Origin: Pseudochelatococcus sp050946405
Lineage (GTDB): Bacteria > Pseudomonadota > Alphaproteobacteria > Rhizobiales > Beijerinckiaceae
DNA length: 64,000 nt
Assembly (NCBI RefSeq): GCF_050946405.1
Contig: NZ_JBMNUS010000002.1
Coordinates: 248,001-312,000, forward strand
Direction: 5' to 3'
Shown: piece after piece, positions 18,341 through 26,888 of the stretch
How the letters are laid out: every line of letters starts with the position of its first letter
Numbering within the stretch: the stretch's first letter is position 1
Translations under genes and position numbers: made by a program
The notes under the pieces: model-generated
Told to the model about the DNA's origin: nothing
Database searches by the model: none
What the model saw: the letters and a program-made list of their open reading frames with translations, nothing else

Positions 18341-19201
18341 ATGAGTGACCTGTTTCCGCCTTTCGTTCCCGATACCGAGGAGCCGCGCCGCCGCGGCTTC
18401 CGGCCGATTCCGCTGCGGCTGCTCGTTCCCAACCTGATTACGCTGCTCGCGCTGTGTCTCGGGTTGACCGCCATTCGCATGGCGATCGAGGCGCGTCTCG
18501 ATCTCGCCGTGTTCTCCATCGCCGTGGCCGCGGTGCTCGACGGCGCGGACGGGCGCGTCGCGCGTTATCTCAAGGGCACGTCGCGCTTCGGCGCGGAGCT
18601 TGATTCGCTGTCCGACTTCGTGAACTTCGGCGTCGCGCCGGCGCTGCTGCTTTATACGTTCATTCTGGACGAGATGAAGTCGCTCGGCTGGATCGCGGCC
18701 ATGGTCTACACCATCGCGGCGGCGCTGCGCCTGGCGCGCTTCAACGTGATGCTCGACGATCCGTCGCGGCCGGAGTGGCAGAAGAACTACTTCGTCGGCA
18801 TGGCGGCGCCGGCGGGCGCGCTCACGGTGCTGTTGCCGGTCTATCTGCATTTCATCGTCTGGCCGGTGGGCGAGCTCGCGGCGCCGGCGGTCGCGGCATA
18901 TACGGTGTTCATCGGCCTGCTGATGGTGAGCCAGATACCGACCTTCTCGGGCAAGGCTGCGGGCCAGCGTATTCCGCGCGAGATGGTGCTGCCGCTGTTC
19001 GTGCTCGTCGTTCTCTTCGCGGCGCTGCTGGTGAGCTTCACGTTTCATGTGCTGGCGATCGCCACCGTCGCCTATCTGCTGTCGCTGCCGTTCGGTGTGG
19101 CGCGCTATCGCGCCCGCGAGCGGGAGGAGGCGCGGGCGCGGGCCGCCGGTGCGGACACGCCGGAGGAAACGGGCGAGCCCGCGCCGGAAGAGCCTTCGTA
19201 G
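18341..19201 (+). CDS. pssA: CDP-diacylglycerol-serine O-phosphatidyltransferase
   Basis: Makes phosphatidylserine from CDP-diacylglycerol and serine; integral membrane enzyme of 286 residues. The CDP-alcohol phosphatidyltransferase signature DG-X2-AR-X8-G-X3-D-X3-D is seen as DGADGRVARYLKGTSRFGAE followed by LDSLSD. Roughly seven hydrophobic segments follow, and the acidic C-terminal tail EETGEPAPEEPS is disordered. This is the membrane-spanning type II enzyme, unlike the E. coli PssA. Paired with psd it gives a complete phosphatidylserine-to-phosphatidylethanolamine route. Confidence 0.95.
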   Translation: MSDLFPPFVPDTEEPRRRGFRPIPLRLLVPNLITLLALCLGLTAIRMAIEARLDLAVFSIAVAAVLDGADGRVARYLKGTSRFGAELDSLSDFVNFGVAPALLLYTFILDEMKSLGWIAAMVYTIAAALRLARFNVMLDDPSRPEWQKNYFVGMAAPAGALTVLLPVYLHFIVWPVGELAAPAVAAYTVFIGLLMVSQIPTFSGKAAGQRIPREMVLPLFVLVVLFAALLVSFTFHVLAIATVAYLLSLPFGVARYRAREREEARARAAGADTPEETGEPAPEEPS

Positions 19202-19251
19202 CGCTTTTCCGCGCCGCGCTGTTTCGGATCGGGCCATGCCCATACTCATGC

Positions 19252-19282
19252 CCACGTCGAGAGGCGAAACTCGTCGACGTGG
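19252..19282. terminator. Hairpin between convergent genes
   Basis: Inverted repeat CCACGTCGA...TCGACGTGG with a 13-base loop, between the end of pssA and the end of the opposite gene. It could terminate from either side, although no T-run is present. Confidence 0.45.
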
Positions 19283-19295
19283 AGCGGGTCCGGCG

Positions 19296-19670
19296 TCATT
19301 TGCCGTGCAGATGCTTGCCGGTGAGGCGCTTCGCGTTGGCCTTGACGCGCCGGCGCGCGGGCGCGGCGCTGTCGTCGGCGATCTTCATGATCTTGCGCGA
19401 CAGGTCGTTCGGCCCCACGCGGCCGAAAGCCATGTCGATCCACAGGCGTTGCCACGCCTGCGCGGCGATGACGCTGCCCTCCATCGCGGCGGCCGCCTTT
19501 TCGGAGAACGCGCGTTGCGTTTCGGCGCTCATCGGATGGGTGGGGTCGAGCGTGTCGTAGAGGAATTGCGGCAGGCGGAAAGCGATGGTCGTGGCGGCGA
19601 ATTGTGCCGTCTCGGTCGCCTTCGCCAGTTGCGCGGGCGTGACGTGAGGGGTGAAGCGTTTCAAGGACAT
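19296..19670 (-). CDS. Hypothetical protein, possibly phasin-like
   Basis: Basic, helical, cytosolic-looking protein of 124 residues (MSLKRFTPHVTPAQLAKATE...). It has no signal peptide or membrane segment. The body has the amphipathic helix character seen in phasins (SEKAAAAMEGSVIAAQAWQR), and the tail PARRRVKANAKRLTGKHLHG is strongly basic. A role on polyhydroxyalkanoate granules would fit with hbd in the same genome, but the resemblance is weak. The frame extends upstream to 19946 without conserved sequence. Confidence 0.55.
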   Translation of the reverse strand: MSLKRFTPHVTPAQLAKATETAQFAATTIAFRLPQFLYDTLDPTHPMSAETQRAFSEKAAAAMEGSVIAAQAWQRLWIDMAFGRVGPNDLSRKIMKIADDSAAPARRRVKANAKRLTGKHLHGK

Positions 19671-19888
19671 GGATAACCTGCGCCGGATGGAGCTATGTCG
19701 TAATGATATGGATAAGCGACCGTGATGTCTCCCTGACGACGGGAGCACGACGAGCCGCTGCGTGACATAATTCCTGTTGCGGCCGATTGTTCCATGCTGG
19801 AGCGCGGCATTGAAAGGTGATATCCAGTTTCTGAAAAAGATGACGCATAAACAAATGGATAGCGTGGCGACGTTTGCAGGAGAATCCG

Positions 19889-20593
19889 TTGAGCGATATG
19901 GTTGCGCCGGGTGAGCAGAAGGAGGAGCGCGGCGGCGCTTCCGCATCGTCCGTGCAGCGTCCGCCGTGGCGGCCGCTGCTCGTGCTGGCTTCGGCGTCGC
20001 CCCGGCGTCTCGCGCTGCTCGAACAGGTGGGGTTGACGCCGGATTTGCTCCTGCCGGCGGATATCGACGAGACGCCGCGGCGCGGCGAGAAGCCGCGCGA
20101 CTATGCGCGGCGCGTCGCCATCGGCAAGGCGGAAACAGCGAAGACGCTGCTGAAGGCGGCGGAAGGCCGCGGCGAGGATGTCGGCGGCGCTTACATCGTC
20201 GCGGCGGATACGGTCGTGGCGGTCGGCCGCCGGATACTGCCCAAGACGGAAATCGCCGAGGAGGCGGAAGAGTGCCTGCGCCTGCTCTCGGGGCGCACGC
20301 ACCGCGTCTATACGGCGCTCGCGGTGGTGTCGCCGCAGGGGCGCGTGCGCGACCGCGTGGTCGAGACGCGGCTGCGCTTCAAGAACCTCTCGCACGCGGA
20401 ACTCGACGGCTATCTCGCCAGCGGCGAATGGCGCGGCAAGGCCGGCGGCTATGCGATTCAGGGGCTGGCAGGCTCTTTCGCGGTCAGGATCGTGGGGTCG
20501 TATTCGGCCGTGGTCGGCCTGCCGCTGTACGAGACCGTGTCGCTGCTGTCGGGCGAGGGCTTTCCCGTGCATCGCCACTGGCTCAATCTGTGA
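19889..20593 (+). CDS. maf: Maf-family nucleotide pyrophosphatase
   Basis: Hydrolyses non-canonical or selected nucleoside triphosphates to monophosphates. The family begins at LVLASASPRRLALLEQVG (about residue 32) and continues with KAETAKTLL, YIVAADTVVAV and the C-terminal YAIQGLAGSFAVRIVGSYSA. The chosen start is TTG at 19889, six bases after AGGAG, giving 234 residues; ATG at 19898 and TTG at 19874 are alternatives. About 30 extra N-terminal residues are unusual for Maf and may be poorly conserved. yacG follows after 24 bases. Confidence 0.9.
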   Translation: MSDMVAPGEQKEERGGASASSVQRPPWRPLLVLASASPRRLALLEQVGLTPDLLLPADIDETPRRGEKPRDYARRVAIGKAETAKTLLKAAEGRGEDVGGAYIVAADTVVAVGRRILPKTEIAEEAEECLRLLSGRTHRVYTALAVVSPQGRVRDRVVETRLRFKNLSHAELDGYLASGEWRGKAGGYAIQGLAGSFAVRIVGSYSAVVGLPLYETVSLLSGEGFPVHRHWLNL

Positions 20594-20617
20594 CAGGCCG
20601 GATCGGGAGGGCGCATC

Positions 20618-20842
20618 ATGCCGGATGCCGACGATAGCGAGAGGCGCGCGCAAGCGGTTTGCCCCATTTGCGGCAAGCCCACGGAAACGCGCTGGCGGCC
20701 ATTTTGCTCGAAGCGCTGTGCGGATGTCGATCTGCATCGGTGGCTCTCGGGCGGTTATGTCATTCCGGCAGCGGAAGAGGCGGGGGAAGATGCCGGCGAA
20801 AATGCCGGCGACGAGCGGGATGCCGACACGGAGCGCGGCTGA
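20618..20842 (+). CDS. yacG: DNA gyrase inhibitor / zinc-binding protein YacG
   Basis: 74 residues. Zinc ligands are CPICGKP and FCSKRCAD, that is C-X2-C and C-X3-C, followed by the family's HRWLSGGYVIP. The acidic C-terminal tail (EEAGEDAGENAGDERDADTE) is the part that in the E. coli protein contacts GyrB. GGGAGG precedes the ATG. It sits between maf and a glycerate kinase; maf-yacG adjacency is common in alphaproteobacteria. Confidence 0.93.
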   Translation: MPDADDSERRAQAVCPICGKPTETRWRPFCSKRCADVDLHRWLSGGYVIPAAEEAGEDAGENAGDERDADTERG

Positions 20843-20865
20843 TTCGCCGGTTGGGAGGATGCGTC

Positions 20866-22134
20866 ATGGAATGGAACGACGAGCGGGCGCGCCGCGTTCT
20901 TCGCCGCCTTTTCGATGCGGGGGTGGCAAGCGCCGATCCGTTGCGGGTGCTCGCACGGCATCTGCCGGAGCCGCCGCGAGGGCGTTGCGTCGTCGTGGGC
21001 GCGGGCAAGGCCGCCGCCGTGATGGCGCAGGCGGTCGAGGCCGCCTGGACCGACGTGCCCCTGAGCGGCGTGGTGGTGACGCGCTACGGCCATGCCGTGC
21101 CGACGCGGCGCGTCGCGGTCATCGAGGCCGCGCATCCGGTGCCGGACGACAACAGCGAGATCGCCGCGCGGCGCGTGCTCGATGCCGTGCGCGGCCTCGG
21201 GCCGGACGATCTCGTGCTGGCGCTGATATCGGGCGGCGGTTCCTCCTTGCTGGCGCTGCCGGCGGCGGGCGTGACGCTGGCCGACAAGCGCGCCGTCAAC
21301 CGCCTGCTGCTGGCGAGCGGCGCGGATATCGGCGTGATGAACGCCGTGCGGCGGCGTCTGTCCGCGATCAAGGGCGGCAAGCTCGCCGCGGCCGCCGCGC
21401 CGGCGCGCGTCGTGACGCTCGCCATCTCCGACGTGCCGGGCGACGACCCGCTCACCATCGCATCGGGGCCGACAGTGCCGCCGGATGGGCGCGAGGCCGA
21501 CGTCGACGGCTTTCTGGCGCATATCGCCGGCGATCTGCCCGCGCATCTCCTGCCCCTGCTGACGCGCGACGCCGATGCGGCGGCGCAAGCGGCCGCTCCC
21601 GATTACCGGCTCATCGCGACGCCCATGCTGGCGCTGCGCGCGGCGGCGGAAGCGGCCCGCGCGGAAGGGCTTGCGCCGGTGATCCTCGGCGATGCGCTGG
21701 AGGGCGAGGCGCGGGAACTCGGCACCGCCATGGCGGGTATCGCCCGTTCCATACGCCGCCACGGCGAACCTGCCGGCGCCCCGGCGGTGCTGCTTTCCGG
21801 CGGTGAGACGACCGTCAGCATCGGCCGGGGGCCGGCCGGCCGGGGAGGGCGGAACACCGCCTTTCTGCTCGGCCTGATGCTCGCGCTGCGAGGCGACGAG
21901 GGCATCTGGGCGCTTGCCGGCGACACGGACGGCATCGACGGCACGGAAGATGCCGCCGGGGCGGTCATCGGCCCGGATTCCTGGCGGCGCGCGCTGGCGG
22001 CCGATCTCGACCCGGCGGCGGCGCTGGCGCGCCACGACAGCTACAGCCTGTTCGCGGCGCTCGGCGATCTCGTCATGACCGGGCCGACGCTTACCAACGT
22101 TAACGATTTCCGGGCCGTGCTGGTGGCGGGCTGA
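20866..22134 (+). CDS. ttuD: Glycerate 2-kinase (MOFRL family)
   Basis: ATP-dependent phosphorylation of D-glycerate to 2-phosphoglycerate in the serine cycle, tartrate or glyoxylate catabolism. 422 residues. The N-terminal nucleotide-binding domain has VVVGAGKAAAVMAQAVE, VIEAAHPVPDDNS and ISGGGSSLLALPAAG. The C-terminal MOFRL domain contains LSGGETTVSIG, GRGGRNTAFLLGL and AGDTDGIDGTEDAAGAVI. GGGAGG precedes the ATG at 20866; the longer frame back to 20659 overlaps yacG and is rejected. No hydroxypyruvate or tartronate gene is adjacent, so the pathway cannot be fixed. The gene symbol follows common usage for this family. Confidence 0.92.
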   Translation: MEWNDERARRVLRRLFDAGVASADPLRVLARHLPEPPRGRCVVVGAGKAAAVMAQAVEAAWTDVPLSGVVVTRYGHAVPTRRVAVIEAAHPVPDDNSEIAARRVLDAVRGLGPDDLVLALISGGGSSLLALPAAGVTLADKRAVNRLLLASGADIGVMNAVRRRLSAIKGGKLAAAAAPARVVTLAISDVPGDDPLTIASGPTVPPDGREADVDGFLAHIAGDLPAHLLPLLTRDADAAAQAAAPDYRLIATPMLALRAAAEAARAEGLAPVILGDALEGEARELGTAMAGIARSIRRHGEPAGAPAVLLSGGETTVSIGRGPAGRGGRNTAFLLGLMLALRGDEGIWALAGDTDGIDGTEDAAGAVIGPDSWRRALAADLDPAAALARHDSYSLFAALGDLVMTGPTLTNVNDFRAVLVAG

Positions 22135-22140
22135 AGCCGC

Positions 22141-23401
22141 TCAGGCGATCCCCGTCGCGGGCAAGTCCAGCCAGTCCGCGCAATCGTTCTCGCGGAGAAA
22201 CGCCAAGAGCGCTGCGTCGTCTATCTCCTCCAGCCCGGCCAGATCTTCCACGCTCAATTCGCCCAGCGCGTCGAGGAAGGCCCGCAGGAAGTCCAGAATG
22301 GAACTCCTGACCGAAGGAGGATTGTCGCGGCGGTAGTCTGCGTCTGCCGAGAGCCGTTCCAGTACGCGGGTTGCTGCCGCCGGTGTTGGAGCGGTCGTTA
22401 CCGCTGGTGTTGTCGCCGTCGGTGCCGGGGCACGGGCCATCGTCGGCGGTGTTGTTGCTGTCGGTGCAGGAGCATGGGCCGCCGTTGCCGGCGATGTTGT
22501 CGCCGTCGGTGCCGGAGCGCGGGCCGCCGTCGTCGGCGGTGTTGTAGCCGTCTGTGCTGGAGCGCGCGCCGTTGTCGCCGTCGCTGGCGCAGGGGTCGGC
22601 GCAGTAGTTGGCGCCGCCGTTCGCCTTTGCTTCTGTTTGATCAGTAGCTTGAGTTGCTTGATGCCGTCCGGGCTTTTACTGATGACTCTGTAGATCGCTT
22701 CTCTTTCCTGGGGAGTGAGTTTGTGCTTTGTACTTAGATCTTCAACTTTTGCCCGCAAGCGCTCGATTACGGTACTGCTTTCCCCGATCGGGCCGTTGTT
22801 GCTGTTGTCGATAGCACTCATGCCTTTGAGGCGGTCTTCCGTAGAGTCGGGGGATGCCAATGCTGCGCATGCAACTTGCTGGAGGCGACGATCCGCCAGC
22901 CAAGTAGATATCAAATCGTTGCGGTCAAGTAGTTCTTTCTGGGAACTTTGGAATGCCGCTATATGGCTTTTGAGCGGATCGCTCGCATCTGCCGCATCGA
23001 TCGCTCGCATCTGCCGCATCGGTTGACACCGTACTCGTTTCAGAGGGGCTGCGCTTCCGCGTTATTAAAAACGAGTTCTGCGATGTCGTGCTTCCGCGAT
23101 CGAACTCGTTGTCGTCGTATGCTGCATCCCCTATGGAGGACGTCTCTTCCGATGCCCTTGGTATATGCTCATCTTCCGATGTCGTGCTCGTCCTGGTGTC
23201 AGTGTCGCCGGTCGTCATGGTATCGAGGACAGAGCGATAAGATTCGGACGATCTCGCTGATGCCGGAGTGATAGGATAATCTTGAAAGAGTGCTGCCGAA
23301 TCGATATTGCCGCCGGCATTGCTTGTTTCGACAGCAGCCGCCCCGAAATTAGCGATGAAACGGGCCGCCGTGTTCAAAGCCGCCCCGAAATAACTAGTCA
23401 T
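22141..23401 (-). pseudogene. Effector-like gene frameshifted by a 22-bp tandem duplication
   Basis: Reading leftward from 23401, a frame of 158 residues ends at 22925, while a second frame (292 residues) starts at 23019 and ends at 22141. A perfect 22-base direct duplication at 22977-23020 lies at the switch. Removing one copy joins them in frame as STDAADASD-PLKSHIAAF, giving one protein of 412 residues. The N-terminal 150 residues are Ser/Thr-rich and polar. The middle is basic. A run of near-identical 14-15-residue repeats of ARAPAPTATTPPT type lies at about 22405-22600. The C-terminal 60 residues are acidic and helical. The gene starts 30 bases after a CesT-like chaperone gene, so a secreted type III substrate is a reasonable guess. 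No known family recognised. Confidence 0.75.
22977..23020. repeat. Perfect 22-bp tandem duplication
   Basis: Two identical 22-base units at 22977-22998 and 22999-23020, each beginning GATCGCTCGCATC on the plus strand. The period is not a multiple of three, so it shifts the frame of the gene that contains it. Reversible by slippage or recombination. Confidence 0.95.
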
Positions 23402-23431
23402 CGTATGTCGCTCCGCGTTCGTGGGAAGCCG

Positions 23432-23968
23432 TTACAGGCGGATGATCATGCTGTCGAACGGCAGGTCGGCGGTTGTGGCGGTGTGTTCCGTCCTGCCGTG
23501 CGGCGCGGCGCATTCTGCGAGCGGATCGCGCTTCACGCGTTCCATCCGGTGCAGGATGTCCCGCAGGGCGTTCTGGAAGGTGGTCTGGTCCAGCCCCGGC
23601 AGCGGCAGGTTGACCGCCAGCTTGAGCCGCTCGCTCTTGCCGTCCACGACGAGAAAGGTCTTGCCCGGCTCCACCGGCGGCCGGGCCGCGTCGATTTCCC
23701 GCTTCAGCGCCTGCGCGTCGCTGCCGGGCGGCAGGGCGCCGGCATCGATGCAGACGAGGATCGCGCCTTCATCGGCGGGCAGGAAAACGAACACCGCGAG
23801 GTTATCGCCGAAATTCAGCCAGCATTCGCCCTTCGCGCTGAAAGCCAGCCCCGGCAACCCGATGTCGCGGCCGAAATCCTCAAGCAGCAGCCGCGCCGCG
23901 ACCGGCACATGCACATCCTGCGGATCGCCATGCTCTGCCGATGGAATACCAAGTGCCGGATCGCTCAT
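23432..23968 (-). CDS. CesT/Tir-type III secretion chaperone-like protein
   Basis: 178 residues, acidic and compact, with the fold pattern of class I type III chaperones: an N-terminal helix ARLLLEDFGRDIGLPGL, the strand pair LAFSAKGECWLNFGDNLAVFVFLP, then AILVCIDAGALPPG and a second half with LKLAVNLPLPGLDQTTFQNALRDI cut short here to its start LKLAVNLPLP. Such proteins bind one effector and keep it export-competent. The gene directly precedes the frameshifted effector-like gene, the usual chaperone-substrate order. No secretion apparatus genes lie in this window. The C-terminal 30 residues are extra compared with typical family members. Confidence 0.65.
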   Translation of the reverse strand: MSDPALGIPSAEHGDPQDVHVPVAARLLLEDFGRDIGLPGLAFSAKGECWLNFGDNLAVFVFLPADEGAILVCIDAGALPPGSDAQALKREIDAARPPVEPGKTFLVVDGKSERLKLAVNLPLPGLDQTTFQNALRDILHRMERVKRDPLAECAAPHGRTEHTATTADLPFDSMIIRL

Positions 23969-24094
23969 GCCGGTTCATCCTGAAAAATTCATAAAACAAA
24001 GATCATGATGACACAGTAATATGACACTCTGCTACTGGCGCGCTTGCCCCTGAAGCCGGCGCGGCCGCAGAGTATCACCGGCGGCGGCGCGCCT

Positions 24095-24110
24095 TGTGAT
24101 CCATATCACA
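24095..24110. promoter_or_regulatory. Perfect CRP-type site
   Basis: TGTGATCCATATCACA fits TGTGA-N6-TCACA exactly. It lies 127 bases upstream of the start of the chaperone-like gene and downstream of the penicillin-binding protein gene, so it would control the chaperone-effector unit. Other features of this 310-base gap (23969-24278) are not recognisable. Confidence 0.55.
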
Positions 24111-24278
24111 CTTGCCGGTATTTTGGCATCTGAGCATTTGCCGGCCCTGTTGAACCGACAAATGCCCGGGACCGCGCGCGGAATGTTTGCTTCAGCGGCC
24201 GTTAACCGGCTCGATGGTGCGAGGTTTACCGGAGCGCGCCGCCGTTTCCCGATGAGGCATGGTCATGGAGAAGCGGTA

Positions 24279-26582
24279 TCAGCCGCCGAACAGGCGCTCG
24301 AAGAAGTTCTTTTCGCGTGGCGGCTGCGGGACGGGCCTTTGCAGGTCCAGCGGAGCGGGCTGCGCCGTGGCCGGCGGCGGCGGGGCTTGCGGCGGCAGTT
24401 CGCTGATCGGCGCATCCCACGGGCTGCCGGGCAGGCGGCGGGGCTCCACGCCCTTCAGCGCCTCCACCATGAAGGCGCGCCATGTCTCGGCGGGCAGGGT
24501 GCCGCCGGAAACGTTCTTCGTGGGGGAGTTGTCGTCGTTGCCGAGCCAGACGCCCGTGACAAGGCCGCTGGTGTAGCCCACGAACCACGCATCGCGCGTT
24601 TCCTGCGTCGTGCCGGTCTTGGCCGCGATCTCGTAGCCCTCGATCGCGCCGCGCCGCGCGGAGCCGATGGTGACGGCCTGATGCAGCATGTAGTTCATCA
24701 TCGAGGCGTCATCCTCGCCGATCACGCGGCCGAGGTCGTAGGGCGCGCGCTGGTAGACGGTCTTGCCGTCCGGCGTCCTGACGTCGCGGATGATCCACGG
24801 CACCACGCCCGTGCCGCCGTTGGCGAAGGCGGCATAGGCGGCGGTGAGTTCCAGCGGGCTCACCTCCGAGGTGCCGAGCGCAATCGTGGCGTTGGCGGTG
24901 AGCGGCGAGGTGATGCCGAGCCGCTGCGCCGTCTGCGCCACCGTCTTCGGCCCCACCTCGACCGCCAGCTTGACGACGACTGTGTTCAGCGAGTGCGCCA
25001 GCGCGTTCGCCAGCGTCACCGGGCCGCTGTAGCGGCGCGTGTAGTTGCGCGGTTGCCAGCCGCCGATGTTCACCGGCTCGTCGACGCGCACGGTGCCGGG
25101 GTTCATGCCCCGCTCCAGCGCCGTGAGGTAGACGAAGGGCTTGAAGGCGGAGCCGGGCTGCCGCCGCGCGGCGGTGGCGCGGTTGAACTGGCTTGCCGCG
25201 TAGTTGCGCCCGCCGATCAGCGCGCGGATCGCGCCGTCGTTCGACAGCGCCACCAGCGCCCCCTGCGCGATATGCGCTTCCGCGCCCTTTTTCGCGATGG
25301 TGTCGGTCAGCGCCCTTTCGCCGGCGTCCATCATCGCGCGGTCGATGGTGGTGCGCACCACGATATCCGTTTCCGCCTTGCCGATGAAATCGTCCAGCAC
25401 GTCCATCACATAATCGGCGGCGTAGTTGGCGTTGCCCGCGCCGCGCGGCTTCACCGTCTCGGCCGGCGTCATCAGCGCGCCCTTGGCCTCGTTTTCGGTG
25501 ATGAAGCCCATTTCCGCCATGCTCATCAGCACGCGCTGCGCCCGCGCCTGCGCCGCCGCCGGGTTGCGCGTGGGCGACAGGCGCGAGGGCGCCTGCACCA
25601 GCCCGGCGAGCATCGCGGCTTCCGCCAGCGTCACGTCCTTGGCCGGTTTGCCGAAGTAGCGCAGCGCCGCCGCCTCCACGCCATAGGCGCCCGAGCCGAA
25701 GTAGACGCGGTTGAGATAAAGGGCCAGAAGCTCGTTCTTGCTGAAGTTCTGCTCCAGCCACACCGCGAGAATCGCCTCCTGGATCTTGCGCGAGACGGTG
25801 CGGTCCTGCGTCAGGAACAGGTTCTTGGCGAGCTGCTGCGTCAGCGTGGAGCCGCCCTGCGAAACCCCGCCCGCGCTCACGTTGCGCACCAGCGCGCGCG
25901 CCACGCCGAGCGGATCGATGCCCATGTGCTCGAAGAAGCGCCGGTCCTCGATGGCGATGAACGCTTTCGGCAGATAGGACGGCAGCTCCTTCAGCGCCAC
26001 CTCCCGCCCGCCCGTGTCGCCGCGGTTGGCGAGCAGGGAGCCGTCGGCCGCGAGCACGGCGATGTTGGGCGGGCGCTTGGGCACCGTCAGCGTGTCGATG
26101 GGCGGCAGTTGCGCGAAGTGATACGCCACGAAGCCCGTGACCGCGATCGCGCCCCAGATGGCGAGCACCGCAAGCGTCGAAAACAGCATGCCGACGAGGC
26201 TGCGCCGCCGCCTCGGCCTGCGGCGCTTCGCGGCGCCCCTCGCTGGCGCGCGCCGCGCCGGATGCCCGCTTGCGGCCTTTCTCGCCCCCTTGCCGCGCCC
26301 TGCCGCCATTCCCGGCTCCCCCCGCACCTGATCGTCGCCGGCCGTTTCCACGCCGGAGCCCGCCGGCCGCCCGCCTTGCAGCAGGCGATCCTGCGCCGTC
26401 ACGCGCCATTCCTGCGTGCCGCCGTCAGCGCCGGAATCCTGCCCGTCGCCCGCCTCGAAGCGCGGTTCCCGCCGGAACCCGCCGTTGCCGTGACCGTTGC
26501 CGTGAGCGTTGCCTTGCGTCATTTCACCCGGATGTCTGTCCGCGCCGGAACGCGCGCCGTTGTCTCGGTTATCTTCTGGCAT
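24279..26582 (-). CDS. Bifunctional penicillin-binding protein 1A type
   Basis: Polymerises and cross-links peptidoglycan in the periplasm. 767 residues. A long disordered, basic cytoplasmic tail (1-127) is followed by one membrane helix (about 128-155). Transglycosylase domain GT51: Glu212 in IEDRRFFEH, GGSTLTQQLAKN at 243-254, and the second catalytic region RKIQEAILAVWLEQ. Transpeptidase domain: SXXK at Ser478-Lys481 (PGSAFKPF), SXN at Ser531-Asn533, KTG at 655-657. The C-terminus is Pro-rich and ends EKNFFERLFGG. All catalytic residues are present. The N-terminal tail of more than 120 residues is longer than usual, and its first Met is not certain. Confidence 0.94.
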   Translation of the reverse strand: MPEDNRDNGARSGADRHPGEMTQGNAHGNGHGNGGFRREPRFEAGDGQDSGADGGTQEWRVTAQDRLLQGGRPAGSGVETAGDDQVRGEPGMAAGRGKGARKAASGHPARRAPARGAAKRRRPRRRRSLVGMLFSTLAVLAIWGAIAVTGFVAYHFAQLPPIDTLTVPKRPPNIAVLAADGSLLANRGDTGGREVALKELPSYLPKAFIAIEDRRFFEHMGIDPLGVARALVRNVSAGGVSQGGSTLTQQLAKNLFLTQDRTVSRKIQEAILAVWLEQNFSKNELLALYLNRVYFGSGAYGVEAAALRYFGKPAKDVTLAEAAMLAGLVQAPSRLSPTRNPAAAQARAQRVLMSMAEMGFITENEAKGALMTPAETVKPRGAGNANYAADYVMDVLDDFIGKAETDIVVRTTIDRAMMDAGERALTDTIAKKGAEAHIAQGALVALSNDGAIRALIGGRNYAASQFNRATAARRQPGSAFKPFVYLTALERGMNPGTVRVDEPVNIGGWQPRNYTRRYSGPVTLANALAHSLNTVVVKLAVEVGPKTVAQTAQRLGITSPLTANATIALGTSEVSPLELTAAYAAFANGGTGVVPWIIRDVRTPDGKTVYQRAPYDLGRVIGEDDASMMNYMLHQAVTIGSARRGAIEGYEIAAKTGTTQETRDAWFVGYTSGLVTGVWLGNDDNSPTKNVSGGTLPAETWRAFMVEALKGVEPRRLPGSPWDAPISELPPQAPPPPATAQPAPLDLQRPVPQPPREKNFFERLFGG

Positions 26583-26888
26583 CGTAAATGTGGCGGATTA
26601 AGGGGACGTTGCCGCCCGCCGCGCCGGCCTTGCGGGAATCGACGATGCGTTTGCCCCGCACTTGCGGAGGATTTGCATTTTATGCGACGCCGCCGCGTTT
26701 GCACGAATACCGCCGATGCCACATAACAAGTGAAAATGGAAGAATATGGCGGGATATTCGAAAAGATGATGCCGAAAATCGATCGTTTGCCATATGACGA
26801 TCAATTCTGATAACGCATGACGGCACGAAAACCGATAACCGGCGTTCCGCCGCACGGCGCCTGCCCCTGTTCACAACGCGAAAGTCAT
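26583..26888. other. Divergent intergenic region
   Basis: Lies between the starts of the penicillin-binding protein gene (leftward) and gmd (rightward) and must carry promoters for both. The part from 26690 to 26820 is AT-rich. No gene, hairpin or operator that I can support. Confidence 0.5.

Noticed and set aside
22405..22600. Possible CRISPR-like periodicity
   Set aside because: The 42-45-base period comes from repeated codons for ARAPAPTATTPPT-type peptides in one coding frame; there are no unique spacers.
24096..26726. Open frame of 876 codons on the plus strand
   Set aside because: It is the antisense of the penicillin-binding protein gene; composition is Arg/Ala/Gly-rich and it has no family motifs. 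High GC gives long antisense frames.
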